64,000 nucleotides of DNA, from contig OY821751.1 of NCBI GenBank assembly GCA_963682055.1, forward strand, positions 15,252,001-15,316,000. The letters are read 5' to 3'. The translations under genes and the position numbers were made by a program. The DNA comes from Primula veris (Eukaryota > Streptophyta > Magnoliopsida > Ericales > Primulaceae). The stretch's first letter is position 1; each line of letters starts with the position of its first letter. A model generated the notes under the pieces. It saw nothing but the letters and a program-made list of their open reading frames with translations, did not search any database and was not told where the DNA came from. This document shows, piece after piece, positions 36,386 through 48,327 of this stretch.

Positions 36386-37030
36386 TAGGGGTGGCATTTT
36401 TTACCGATTTGTACCAACCGACCGCTTTTCGAGCCGAACCAATCAAGTCGGTATCAAAAGTTTGGTATACCGACATTACGGTACGGTACAACTGTATCGA
36501 TCTTTGAAAGTCGGTTCGGTTTTGGTATTCGTTTGGTAAGTTCGGTATGGTACCGATTCAAACCGAAATATTAAAATATAGTATATAGACAAATAAAATG
36601 AAACACTTATATACACTTAATTATTAACATTGTTATAATATACTTATATTACGTTTTCTAATGAATACTTATAATATTTTTATTTATTTATAAATTTTAC
36701 TAGAAATGACTAGTAGTGTTTACTCTTTTATGCAAAGAAACAAGAAAGCTAACAATAATATAAATATATATATTTTTAATCTACTATTTTGAAAATTTTA
36801 TATTATGTTTTTTTCCCAAAGCGCACAATTTTTCTATCATCACTTGTAAAGTCTAAAGTTTGGTATAAAACTGAAACCGAACTGAACCAACCGAATAGTT
36901 TGGTATATCGAAAGTTTGGTATACCGAATTTTTTGGTTCGGTAATGGTATAAAAATTTTCAAACCAAACTAGTTTGGTACGGTATTGGTATGTAGTCAAA
37001 AAGTTCGGTACCAAACCGATGTCATCCCTA
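36386..37030. mobile_element. hAT-type MITE, 645 bp, in copia B gag
   Basis: The ends form imperfect inverted repeats (TAGGGGTGGCATTTTTTACC left; reverse complement of the right end TAGGGATGACATCGGTTTGG). The flanks are GCCATAAC (36378-36385) and GCCATAGC (37031-37038), an 8-bp duplication with one mismatch. Subterminal TACCGAAC/GGTTCGGT-type repeats are abundant. No coding capacity. It interrupts the alanine-rich part of gag. Confidence 0.85.
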
Positions 37031-37561
37031 GCCATAGCATCGGCCACAGCCGCAGCCTCCGCAGCATCGGCCACAGCCACAGCCTCCGCAGCATCGGCCT
37101 GATCTTCAGTCTAAGCCCCCCACTCGCAGCTCTTGTAGTGTTTTGAGTACTGTCAGGAACAACTACGCCTTGCATGATTTCTGAAGAAATGATGGGCGTA
37201 ATCTCATCAATTGTCATCTGAAATGACACACAAAATATAATTAGTTTGTCGAAATAAAACTAATATTCTAAATAACAAGCACCATATAACATAATTGGTT
37301 TGCTAAAAGAATAAGCCAGGTCAAACAATAAAACAAGGATTTTTTCCAGAAGATCAAATCACTTTTGATTTCACAAAGAAATCATTTTCTAGAATAAAAT
37401 AATGACCTTAAATGGCTGGGAAATATTCTTATCGCAAAATTCAATTTCTAGTAAACTAGCAATGAGTTTGCAAGATTCAAATCCGACGTGCACAAAAATA
37501 AAAAAGATGAGAAAAACTCTTTTATGAAATTGCAAAACCAAACAAAAATATCGCTTAATAT

Positions 37562-37785
37562 TGTTGACTTTTGCGGTATCGAAAAGAAAAAATCGAAATA
37601 AGACAAGTACTCAAACGAAATAAACAATTTATTTGACTCGATTACAATATTCCGACACGTAGAGAAATTAAATTGCAATAAATTAAATTTCAGACAGATT
37701 AATATAAATTATTAAACTGCTGGACTGATTTCTAATTAACTTAAATGGTAAGACAGAATAGTATAAAACTAAGTTGCTGGATTAT
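37562..37785 (-). repeat. Copia B 5' LTR, truncated
   Basis: It matches 30178-30410 of the 3' LTR, then identity stops near 37785. About 1.3 kb of LTR is missing. The inner flank ATATTAAGCGAT resembles the inner flank of element A. Confidence 0.8.
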
Positions 37786-37835
37786 TTTGGAATTATTGAA
37801 ACTTCCATACAGAAAAGTATAATTACTAAACCTAA

Positions 37836-39732
37836 AATCCGACGGACACAATCTTGCCAGGTCAAAGCCAAAAAATCGAGCAAAAGTTGATTTCAAGTAT
37901 ATCAAGCAATGACTCCTCATCGGGGAAATTTTGTCTTTACATGCAATCTGATGGGAACTTAGTACAATATCCTGTAGAGAATACAAACGGTGATACTTAC
38001 TCTTATTGGGTATCGAACACGGTTGGACCACAGGAAATTACTCAATGAATCTCGAAAACAATGGCAATCTCTATATATTCAATTCTAGTACTATTTCTAA
38101 GAATTTAACAAAAGGAAAATTTCTTGAGGATAAAACCCTTTTCATGATGAGAATTGATGTGGATGGTATTCTCCGACTCTATTCACGTGGTTTGGATCAG
38201 AACCAAAATTGGACAGTTCAATGGGAGTCATCAAGGACAAGTGTGATCCGAAAGGATTATGTGGTTTAAATAGCTTTTGTATGTTGAATGACGTGGATGT
38301 TGATTGTAGATGCCTTCTGGGGTTTGATTTTATGAACCCCGATACTTGGGGTTCCGGGTGTGACAGAAATTTCACTAAGGAAAGGTGTAAAATCGAAAAA
38401 GAAAACAAGAGAATGGAGTACAATATGGTAGAGTTAGACAACACTGTATGGGAAAACGGTTCCTATTCCTAATTTTCAGTTAAAATAAAATGGATTGTGA
38501 AAAAGCTTGTTTCGAGGATTGCAATTGCGAAGCAAAATTATACAAATATGGTAAATGTTGGAAGCAAAGGCTTCCTCTAAAGGTACGGGAGACGATGGAA
38601 TGAGGACACGAATATTTCTTTCATCAAAGTGGGCTCGTCTAAAATCCTTTCATTTGAGAACAAAAACGAGAAGCACACAAGAACACCTATGTTTATTGTC
38701 GGCTTAGTCCTTGTCATTTTTTCGTTTTTCCTTTTATCAACTTTAGGAACTTATATTTTTAAGATTCGTGTTTGGAGGTTTCGAAAGGTCTCTGAGCAGG
38801 GGCAAATTGAATTCGGTGAAGAATCTCCCTAAGGGTGTTCACTTTCGTGCGAAGGGATTTAGTGAAGAGCTAGGTAGAGGAGGTTTCGGAACTGTCTATG
38901 AAGGGGTTATCTAGCACAACCAAAAAGTTGTAGCTGTCAAGAGACTCGGAAGGGTGTTAACCGAGGGGGAAAGAGAATTCCAAACGGAGATAAAAGTGAT
39001 TGGGAGGACACATCACCGGAACCTAGTCCGACTCTTAGGTTATTGCTTGGAAGGATCTAATAGGCTTTTGGTGTACGAATACATGAGTAACGGGAACCTT
39101 GCAAATATAATTACTAGCCCAGGAAATCGGACTAATTGGGACAAGTGAATTGCAATAGTCCTCGACATTGCAAGATGAATTTTATACTTGCATGAAGAAT
39201 GTGATACGCAAGTTATTCATTGCGATATAAAGCTTTAGAATATACTCATGGACGAGCACATGCGTGCGAAAGTAAGTGACTTTGGCTTGGCGAAGCTATT
39301 AAAGCCCGACGAAACAAAGACTTTCACGGGGATAAGAGAGACGAGAGGCTATGTCGCACCAGAGTGGTATAGGAATATGCCTATAACTGTAAAAGCAGTT
39401 GTGTACAACTTTGGAATTGTTTTGTTTGAGATTATCTGTTGTCGGAGGAATATTGACATGACCCTACCCAAAGAAGAAGCTGTTCTAGAGCAATGGGTAT
39501 ATGATTGTTTTGAGGCAAATCAACTGAAGAAATTGGTGGGTGATGAAAAAGTTGGAATGAACAAGCTTGAGAGAGTGGTGAAAGTGGGACTATGGTGCAT
39601 ACAGGATGAACCCACTCTTCGCCCTTCGATGAAAAAAAATGTGTTAATGTCAAAAGGGATGGTTGAAATCCCAGTCCCCCCTAGTTCCACGTCAGTTCTT
39701 AATTCCATTGGAATACTATGTTGCTATGACTG
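37836..39732 (+). pseudogene. G-type lectin receptor-like kinase (LECRK) pseudogene
   Basis: Related kinases are plasma-membrane receptors with B-lectin, EGF/PAN-like, transmembrane and Ser/Thr kinase parts. Homology starts abruptly within the B-lectin region (NPTDTILPGQSQ), so the N-terminus is lost at the copia B junction. Then follow FCLYMQSDGNLVQYPVE, a Cys-rich EGF-like stretch CDPKGLCGLNSFC, a transmembrane segment FIVGLVLVIFSFFLL (about 38690-38750), a glycine loop GRGGFGTVYEG, VVAVKRL, YLHEEC, HCDIK, VSDFGLAKLL and GYVAPEW. Catalytic residues are still present. However, the reading shifts frame several times upstream of the kinase, and at least four in-frame stops lie in the kinase domain (after GVI, after NWDK, after DIAR and after HCDIKL). 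No intron is apparent, as is usual for this family. Confidence 0.88.
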
Positions 39733-40660
39733 ATAATAATAAGAATTCAGACTACAAATTGTCGGAATTAGTACTTCTGTAAAAAAAGCACTATATTCAG
39801 CAAGTTTTATTACTGGTAAGTTCAAAAGCCTTGACAAAAAGTCAAGTCTCTGAAAATTACTTGTACCTCCATATAATCTCAAACAATACAATAAAATTTA
39901 TAATAACTACAGTCTGTACTCTAGTAACTTACAAAGGACTCTTTACAAATTTATGATAGCTGCGATAATTGTTTCTGCAACTTAATAGCTTTACAAAGTA
40001 GGTAGCAACACTGTAATTACTTTGACTTGTATAATTAATGGATAATAAGTACAAGATTTGTACCCGCATATATTTCATACAATACAATAGAATTTATAAT
40101 ATTGCAGTATGTAGTAGCTTGCACAGGATTCTGATAATTGTTTCAACAACTAAGGAGATTTACAAAATTGGTAACTATTGGAATTGTTTCATATCACTTG
40201 AGAATTATCAAAGTCAAGTCTTAATATATGACACTCTCCTTCCTTACTAATATGGTATGTCTCTACGTTGGGTAGAGGTAATACCGTTTTTATCTATGAT
40301 TAACTGAGTTGGTTTTTCTTTTACTTGTAATTTAGCAAAGTTATGCGGTTTCCATCTTGAGTTTGTATTTTGGTCAGAGAAATTCAGGAGATGATTGTAT
40401 CAGTTGTCTTTTTCACTTGTATAGAAGTTAGGAATTAGTCAAAGTACATGTTGTGGAAAACATGCGGAATAGTGATCGGTGATTGTTATATTTTTGATGT
40501 GTTTTATTTGGTACTTGCACTTTGCTTTTAAAAAAAATAATATTGGTTAAACCTTTTAATGTAATATCATGTTGTGTCCGTGTCATATATGTTACATAGG
40601 GTTGGTTGGGAATTTACGGACCTATTATTTGGTTTATTCTTATGGATTATGGATAGACGG

Positions 40661-40711
<51 letters not shown>

Positions 40712-41367
40712 CGTGTCACGTGCTTATGTGATATGTGTTGTAATGAGAAGTGTGCATGTACTATGTGTTCAGTGATAATATTCTCGCAACTTTATTTATT
40801 TATATTTTTATATTTCTTTTCATTATGATTGCGTGAACACCAAAGTTTGGTGGGGATGAAGTTAGATGTCGTTGTATTGAATTGATTAAAAGTAATATTT
40901 TTTTTTATTTCCTAAATTTTGTTGACGGGTGATGTTTGTGTATGTGTTTTATATATTTATGTGAGTTTTGGAAGTATAATGATTTGTGAGTTAGTCGGAC
41001 GCGACAAAACTTACAGATGAAGAGTTTTCTTATTTTTGATATCACCGGATACATGATTCACCGATTTGCTACCGGTCTTCATGAGTACGATGATATTATA
41101 TTGGTTTTTTTATATCGATGGACGAACGAGGTACCGACTAGCTACCGGTCTTCGAGAGTATGTTGATATAGTGATAAAATTATACAATATTACTATTTTA
41201 TTCGATATTTGACGAAGTGTTGTGAGAATTTCCTTTTATTAATTTTTTAGTGTTCTATAGTTATGTTTTTTTACGTTTGGTTAGGTGGGTAAGTGTATGT
41301 GATTTATGTGTATGGGCTATCGGAATAATACTGCAATGAGTTTTTCTAACGCGTATAGGTATCTAGG
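39733..41367. other. Non-coding, repeat-rich stretch before element E
   Basis: No gene is seen. Contents are AT-rich DNA, a TA microsatellite (40662-40706) and two diverged copies of an approximately 80-bp unit with GCTACCGGTCTTC (about 41065 and 41140). The right part, before element E inserted, was continuous with 51803 onward, which looks like gypsy-derived DNA. Confidence 0.5.
40662..40706. repeat. (TA)n microsatellite
   Basis: About 22 uninterrupted TA units in non-coding DNA. Confidence 0.95.
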
Positions 41368-42474
41368 TATTAGGACCATATTTCTGGCCTAGTAACTCTT
41401 AGTTGTCAATTGGTTTGAATAAAATAATCCAAGTTGATGGTTAAGAATTAAGACAGCATAATGTTTATAGGTGAGGTTGCAACCTCAGTTGCAAGTACAG
41501 TTCTAACCTGCCAATACGCAGGATTCTGCTTAATTCTATCTAACTGCATTACTTATTCTTTAAAAAAATTTGTGTGAATGAAAGTATGCAGGATATATTC
41601 TCATATGTTTGAAAAGATTCTATCTATATTAATTTGAGAATATTAAAGTGATAAAGAATGGAAATTGTTTAAAAGATATATGCAGATTAGTTTAAGAATA
41701 TACTGTTCCTTTAATTGTGGAAACTAGATCTTTTTTATTATACAATGTCTTTATATCTTTATTCAATCTATGTGTTTACAAATCAGCAATGATCTAATTA
41801 GATTGAATATATGGAGTTATGGTTTCACGTTTTATTAAGATTGTATCTCTAAAAAGATATTGTTTTATATGTTCCTTGTTTAAGGAAATAGTAACTCCTA
41901 TTGTCAAGCTAGTCTATTAACATGTATTAATAAGAAGATTGAGTTCCATCAATTACAGCATTATCTCAAGATATGGGAAGTTTGATCAATCAGAAGAGTC
42001 CAAATCAATCAACAAGTTTTTTTTAAAAAAAAGATTGTTTTTACTCTTTAAATAGTTAATAGGTTTGCTTGTAAAAAGAGTGCGTTCTAAATTATTAAGA
42101 ACTCAAATTTGAGAGAATACACAATAAGCTTTGAAAACGAAAACAATGGTGAGATGTCATTGAATTTTTAAGTGATAGTTATAAGGTAGGAGCAATATAG
42201 AGATAGGCAGAAAAATTTTGAGGGAGTCTGAGAGTTTTTCATTAAGACTTGAATCCTATATTGTAAGCCATTATAATATCATTAATCTGGGTAAGTGTCC
42301 CGGAGACGTAACCTAGTTGGGTGAACTCCGTTGTTAAATGTACGTGTGATTTAATTCAAATACATTTAATAATTCCAGTTCTGTCCATCATTATACTTAG
42401 GTTTCAACCTCAGTTGCAACTGTACTTGGAACCTAACTACATAACTGCAACTAGAACAACGGATAGAAATTTCA
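41368..42474 (+). repeat. Element E 5' LTR
   Basis: 1,107 bp, starting TATTAGGACCATATTTC (the other LTR starts TGTTAGGACC) and ending AATTTCA directly before the primer-binding site. High similarity to 50678-51797 with small indels. Confidence 0.92.
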
Positions 42475-42475
42475 A

Positions 42476-42489
42476 TTGGTATAAGAGCT
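42476..42489 (+). promoter_or_regulatory. Primer-binding site of element E
   Basis: TTGGTATAAGAGC immediately after the LTR differs by one base from TGGTATCAGAGC, the complement of the initiator-Met tRNA end. Confidence 0.85.
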
Positions 42490-42533
42490 TCACACTAGAT
42501 TTCACTTAGTGTGGATCCTGTGTTCTGGTAAAG

Positions 42534-44223
42534 ATGGATTTAATGAGGGAAGAAAACGCATTTAACAAGCCATCATTGCTTGAAGGAGGAGTTAACTATG
42601 GAGTGTGGAAAAATAAGAATGAAATCTTTCATCGAACAGCAAAATGAACAAGCATGGAAGTCTGTATTGTATGGTCGAGAAGTTCCAACTGTTACTGATG
42701 GTGAAGCTGAACTAGTATATGTACCTGAAGACAGATGGTCTGCTGATGAGGACAAAAAGTCAAGTGGAAACTCAACAATAATAAACTTAATCTTTGCTGG
42801 TGTAACTCTAAGCATGTTCATGTATATTTCTCACTGTGAAACTGCCAAAGAGACATGGGATATCTTACAAGTAACTTTTGAGGGAACCGCTAAAGTAAAA
42901 GCATATAAACTCCAACAATTAACTACTCAATTTGAAAATCTAAGAATGGATGAAGATGAAACTACTGAACAATTTAATGGTAAAATTTGTCATATTACCC
43001 ATCAAGCTGGAACCTTAGATGAAAAATATAGTGATGCTAAACTTGTGAAGAAAACCCTAAGCTCTCTTCCAGAAAGGTTTGAAATTAAAGTAACAGCTAT
43101 TGAGGAATCAACAGATTTAGACAACCTAAAACTTGAAGAACTTATAGAAAATCTAAGCACTCATGAGTTAAAATTTTTTAAAAAAGGGAGAACAGAAAAG
43201 GGAATAGCCTTTCAAGCTAAGAAAGCTGAACCTAAACTCTGTGAGAATATGTGTGATGAAGAATAGCTGGCCTGCTTTGCTAAAAAAGTTTACATAAAGT
43301 TCTACAAGAAAAAGCAGGATGATACTGGAACATCCAAAAACTTTCATAAAAGAGACAATCAATTTAGGCCAGAATCTAGGCTTAATAATATGTTTAAAGG
43401 AAAGTGGAATCCTAAAGAAAAAACTGACAGAGAGTATCATCCTAGAGAAATTCAATGCAGAGAGTGTAGAGGGTATGGTCACATTCAGGCTGAGTGTGCA
43501 AATACTTTAAAAAGGAACAAAGATGCTTATATAACCACTCACACTGACAATGAATTTGAGAGTAACAGTGATGAAGAGGAAGAATATAACTTTGTCAATT
43601 TTATGGGAAAAATCACTAAAAAAGAACCTGTGTATGAAAGTGATTGTGATTCAGTTTCAACCTTAGTTACAACTGATCTTAAAACCTATAGCAGTGATGA
43701 GGAAGAACCCTCAGGTGAAAGTATTACTCAGCAGTATCTTGTTCTTTATGAAAAATATCAAAATCTAAGTGAATAATTTTTTATCATCAACAAACTTAAT
43801 ACTAATCTAAAGGATGATATAAGAAATCTCACTGAACAAGTCCACAGACAACAGTTTGAGTTAACTGAGACCAAAAAGAAAATGAAACCGTTGAATGTGT
43901 CTGCTTTAGAAAAGTTAGATGACATATTGTCCTAGTCTAGAGGTTCAAAAGACGACAGTGGTTTGGGTTACTGTGGTTATGAAAGCATTGGAAAAACTAC
44001 TTTTGTTAAAGCTCTAGTAAAAGCTGAAACTCATGTTTTTGACAATAAGGTTAGAAGTACAGTTGCAACCAGAAAAAGACTGAATAATTTTAAGGCTAAA
44101 TCTACAATTGATTTAAAATTGTGTAACTTTTGCAAAAAACCTGGACATCTAGAAATCAGATGTTATTTAAAAATGCACAAAAAGTATATTTCTCAGAAAA
44201 AACTGATTGTCTTCTTCTTATAA
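42534..44223 (+). pseudogene. Sirevirus-type gag, broken
   Basis: A start at 42534 (MDLMREENAFNKPSLLEGG) fits the family. The frame shifts in an A-run near 42605, after NYGVWKN, into the longer frame that begins at 42580. That frame carries a copia gag core with KETWDILQVTFEGTAKVKAY and NGKICHITHQ, a CCHC knuckle CRECRGYGHIQAEC (about 43458), an acidic linker, the ALEKLDDILS and GLGYCGYES block usual in Sirevirus gag, and a second knuckle CNFCKKPGHLEIRC (about 44122). Stops at 43264, 43774 and 43933 break the frame. The product would be the structural capsid-like protein that packages the RNA. Confidence 0.88.
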
Positions 44224-47200
44224 AAAAATGGATTGGGTTTGGAAGGTTAAAAGTAAAAAGGACTTAATTGCCAATAATAAAGCTGTCATTACTTCTTTAA
44301 ATGTTGTTACTACTAATGAATGGTACTTTGACAGTGGTTTCTCTAAGCATATGACAGGTAATGCAAGCGCTCTCAAAAATGTCATTAACTTTACAGGAAA
44401 TACTCTTATGTTTGGGAGTGGAGACACATGTAAAATAATTGGAAAATGAATCTTGAACAAACCTGGAATGCCTGAAATTCATGATGTATTTCTTGTAGAT
44501 GGTTTAAAAGCTAATCTTATTAGTATTAGCCAACTCTGTGATGACCACATGTTTGTTCAGTTTAACAAAGATAAGTGTCTGATTACTGATGTGAATGATG
44601 ACTTGATCATGACAGGAGTTAGATCAGCAAATAGTTGCTATGTTTTTGAGAAAACTAAAAAAGGATTACCCGAGAGTAGATGCAATCAAACTATAACCAA
44701 TAATGTTGATATTTGGCATAAAAGGCTTGGTCATGTTAATTATAAAACATTGGATAAACTTGTTAGAAAAGAACTGATAAGAGACATTCCTAATCTTAGG
44801 ATTAAATCTCAAGGTGTGTGTGGTGAGTGTGCTATAGGCAAACAAACAAAGAGTACTCATAAAAGTACTAGTCAGATTTATACCAAGAGACTATTAGAAC
44901 TTCTTCATATTGACCTAATGGGTCCTATGCAAACTGAAAGTATTGGTGGTAAGAAATATATTCTAGTAGTTGTAGATGATTTCTCTAGATACTCTTGGGT
45001 GGTGTTCTTAAAAGATAAAACTGAAACTTTTGAACTGTTTAAAGCACTTTACTTGAAACTGCAACTTGAATAAGGATCCACTATTGGTAAAATTGTTAGG
45101 GTCAGAAGTGATCATGGAACTGAATTTGAAAATAGTAAGTTCAGAAATTTCTACAATTCTCTAGGGATAAGTCATGAGTTTTCAGCTCCAAAAACTCCAC
45201 AACAAAATGGTGTAGTTGAAAGGAAAAATAGAACCATTCAAGAAATGGCTAGAGTCATGCTTAACTCTAAGAAATTTGCCAAAAGATTTTGGGTTGAAAA
45301 TGTGAATATTGCATGCTATATTGTTAATAGAGTATATATTACAAAAGGTACTAACATGACTGCCTATGAAATTTGGAAAGGTAGAAAACCTAATGTCAAG
45401 TATTTTCAAGTATTTGGGTGTGTTTGTTACATTTTTAAGGATAGAGAATATCTTGGGAAGTTTGACCCTAAAAGTGAAAAAGTTGTATTCCTTGGTTATG
45501 CTCAAAACAGTAGAGCTTTCAGAGTCTATAATCTAAGAAAAAACTGTGTCATGGAATCATATAATGTGTTATTTGATGATTTGAAAGATGTCTATGAGAC
45601 TACAAGTGATGATGATGAGTCTGGAATCAAAAGTAAAGACATAGAAGAAACTCATCAAAGTGATAGTCCTATAGAGGTTGGAAGTCCAGTTGCAACTGAG
45701 GTTGGAATCCAGAGTACAACAGATTTTGATGAAGAAGAAGATGGCCCTCCAATCCAACCTACAATTAAAACTCGTTATGCTAGGACTCAGAAGAATCACT
45801 CTCTTGAAGATGTCATAGGAGAAATCAACTCAGGTATGAAAAACAGAGGTAAAAGAAGTAATGTTGTTCACTTTGCTTGCTATATTTCTCAGTTAGAACG
45901 TAAGAATATAAAAGAGGCATTGGAAGATAGTGAATGGATTTTAGCTATGCAACATGAGCTATCACAATTTGAGAGAAATAATGTGTGGACTTTAGTACCC
46001 AGACCTATCAATAAAAATGTCATAGGTACTAAATGGATCTTTAAGAATAAGAGTAATGAAGATGGCATAATCATTAGGAATAAAGCTAGACTTGTGGCTC
46101 AAGGATACACTCAAATTGAGGGAACAGACTTTGATGAAACTTTTGCCCCTGTAGGAAGAATAGAATCTATTAGAATGCTACTTTCTCTTGCTTTCCTGTA
46201 TGACTTTAAGTTATTCCAACTAGATATCAAAAGTGCCTTCTTGAATGGTAACATACAAGAAGAAGTCTATGTCAGTCAACCTAAAGGTTTTGAGGATCAC
46301 AAGTTTCCTGAACATGTTTTTCTCTTAAAAAAGGCCCTGTATGGTTTAAAACAAGCCCCTAGAGCTTGATATAAAAGGTTAACTAAGTTTCTAATTGAAA
46401 AAGATTTTAACAGATGAGGAGTTGACAAAACCTTGTTTACAAAGAAAACTCCTAAGGATATAATTGTTGCTCAAATTTATATTGATGACATTGTGTTTGG
46501 ATCTACTTGTGATAACAAAATTACTGAATTTATTTCTGGTATGAAACTTGAGTTTGAAATGAGTGGTGGATGAGAATTAACTTACTTTCTAGGACTTCAA
46601 GTTAAGCAGAATGAAAAGGTCATTTTTCTGTGCCAAACTAAGTATGCTGATAATCTTATTAAGAAATTTGGTTTGAGTGAGAGTAAAGAGAAAAGAACCC
46701 CTATGAGTACTACTCTTAAATTGTCTAAAAATTATAAGGGTAAGAGTGTTTGTCCAAGTCTCTATAGGTCTATGATTGGAAGCCTTCTTTATTTGACTGC
46801 TAACAGACCAGATCTTTGCTTAAGTGTAGGATTTTGTACCAGATATCAGACAAATTCTCTAGAATCTCATCTTCTTGCTGTCAAAAGAATCTTAAGGTAT
46901 GTTAAAGGCACTACTTACCTTGGGCTTTGGTACTCTAAAGACACAAATCATTATTTGGTTGGCTACTGTGATGCAGACTGGGATGGTAATATAGATGATA
47001 GAAAAAGTACTTCTGATGGTTGTTTTTATTTTGGGAATAACCTTGTGTCCTGGTTTAGTAAAAAGCAAAATTGTATTTCTTTGTCAACTGCTGAGGCTGA
47101 GTACATTGCAACTGGTAGTGGATGCACTCAACTAATTTGGATGAAACAAATGTTAGCTGATTATAATGTCAAACAAGAAGTATTAACTATGTTTTGTGAT

Positions 47201-47488
47201 AGTTAAAGTGTTATAGATTTAGCAAAGAATCCAGTGCAACATTCCAGAACTAAACATATTGATCTGAGACATCACTTTATTAGAGAATTGGTTGAAGAAA
47301 AGAGCTTAATTTTAGAACATGTTTCAACTGAAAGACAATTAGCTGATATTTTCATAAAACCCCTGGATACAAACAAGTTTGAAACTTTAAGAAGTGATTT
47401 AGGGTATGTCACTATAGATCTAATTGAATACTCTTGTTATAATTGCTTTTCTGAGAGAAACATCAATACTTTTTTGTGTCTAAGGTAA
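44207..47488 (+). pseudogene. Sirevirus-type pol, broken
   Basis: One frame holds, in order, protease (EWYFDSGFSKHMTG, about 44318), GAG-pre-integrase (DIWHKRLGHVNYKTLDKL), integrase (LHIDLMGPM, VVVDDFSRYSWV, then SDHGTEFEN and QQNGVVERKNR), RT (LARLVAQGYTQ-type block, LFQLDIKSAFLNG, LKKALYGLKQAP, QIYIDDIVFGST) and RNase H (YCDADWDGN, LSTAEAEYIATGS, QHSRTKHIDLRHHFIREL, ADIFIKPLD). Catalytic-looking residues remain. Stops lie at 44447, 45071, 46367, 46415, 46571 and 47204. The frame differs from gag by one and overlaps it by 17 nt; this probably reflects an indel. Confidence 0.92.
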
Positions 47489-48327
47489 GTCTTGATTGAG
47501 CTATGATGTTTTTGTCTTGAAAAAGCCATTGGTTGATGTCTCAAAAATAGATGTGGGATAACTTGTTCTAAAATCTCTTTGGTAATAGAGTTGCAAGCAC
47601 AAAGTGCATATTTTATATTCAGTTGCTAGCTCAGTTGCAACCACAGTTGCAACCTTTTTTAAAAAACAGAAAAATCAGTAGCCTTACAAAGAAATTTCTA
47701 AGTGAACTAAAATTATAAAGTCAAGGCAAAGTCTTGAATTGTTTTTGACATCCCTTATACTCTTTCCTTGCTGAGATGATCAAGTCAATTTTTGTGTAGA
47801 GGAAAAACAGATTTGTTCAATCTAAGCTCTCAGTCGTAATTTTTATTGCATGGACATCCTATGAGAAATATATATTTTTGAGTAAATTGTTAGTATCTTG
47901 TGTTCAAAATTCTATAATATCAATTATTGTGTTTATTTTGAAACAAGTCAAGTTTCCTTTCTTTCTTCAATTACTCAGAAATCAGAAAAATCGGATAAAT
48001 CTATTTTAAATTGGAATGTAGATCTTTTATTCTTTGCTGTTTTTATCTTAAATAGAATCTTGATGAGTCTTTATTATATTGGAGTATCTGTTGAAAGAAA
48101 TGTGCATATTTTTGGCAAAATTGGTTCAAAAAGGGGATTTGGGTATATCTTTTCAAAAATTAAAAGATATGGGCTTAATTGTTATTTAACCGTGAGTTTT
48201 TACTAAGATAAACCAACACATATCAGAATTACTATCTCTCTCTTATTTCTTTTTTTAAAAAAACTCTGTTTTTCTAAAAAACCCAATTTCTCGTGTTCCA
48301 AGTCCAGTTGCAACCTCAGATCCAACC
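47489..48327 (+). other. Spacer between pol and the 3' ORF of element E
   Basis: Non-coding DNA with two GTTGCAAC octamers close together (47634 and 47646) and another just before the downstream start (48307). A 102-codon open frame at 47898-48206 has no recognisable feature and AT-driven composition, so I do not call it a gene. Confidence 0.5.

Larger units (their letters stand above)
32309..37229 (-). pseudogene. Copia B gag-pol polyprotein, broken
   Basis: Minus-strand pieces in copia order: gag start MTIDEITPII at about 37217; a gag core with KEIWETLEKKYKLN and HEYMMVNGKSVIEQVE (35897-36229); a zinc-knuckle and proline-run region (35434-35766); protease/GAG-pre-integrase with VYVCHGYMTNDMFKLNVG (34825-35127); integrase C-terminus with MLSANYVLNKLPHKK (34068-34325); RT with MDVKIAFLNGELEEEIYM and LVKSLYGLIQAPKQWHEK (33275-33529); [16 protein letters not shown] and SRLSRYTNN (32687-33193); and RNase H with MESEFRALDLATKEVDWL and DFVRSKDNIADPF ending at 32309. 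Stops and indels separate them. It is closely similar to element A where both are present. Confidence 0.88.
30178..37785 (-). mobile_element. Copia element B with nested MITE
   Basis: A minus-strand copia element related to A. Its 3' LTR (30178-31741) is complete, while the 5' LTR survives only as 37562-37785 and stops against the receptor-kinase pseudogene. The purine-rich GCATTCAGGTGGGTGAT precedes the 3' LTR. gag-pol is fragmented by stops and shifts, and a hAT MITE sits in gag. The left flank is AATAT; the missing right end prevents a duplication test. Confidence 0.88.

Noticed and set aside
44193..44210. Possible slippery heptamer AAAAAAC at the gag/pol overlap of element E
   Set aside because: The codon phase is wrong for the standard -1 slip and pol lies in the +1 frame, so an indel is the simpler explanation.
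47898..48206. 102-codon open frame in the spacer of element E
   Set aside because: AT-driven composition, no recognisable motif, and it lies between pol and the better-supported ORF.
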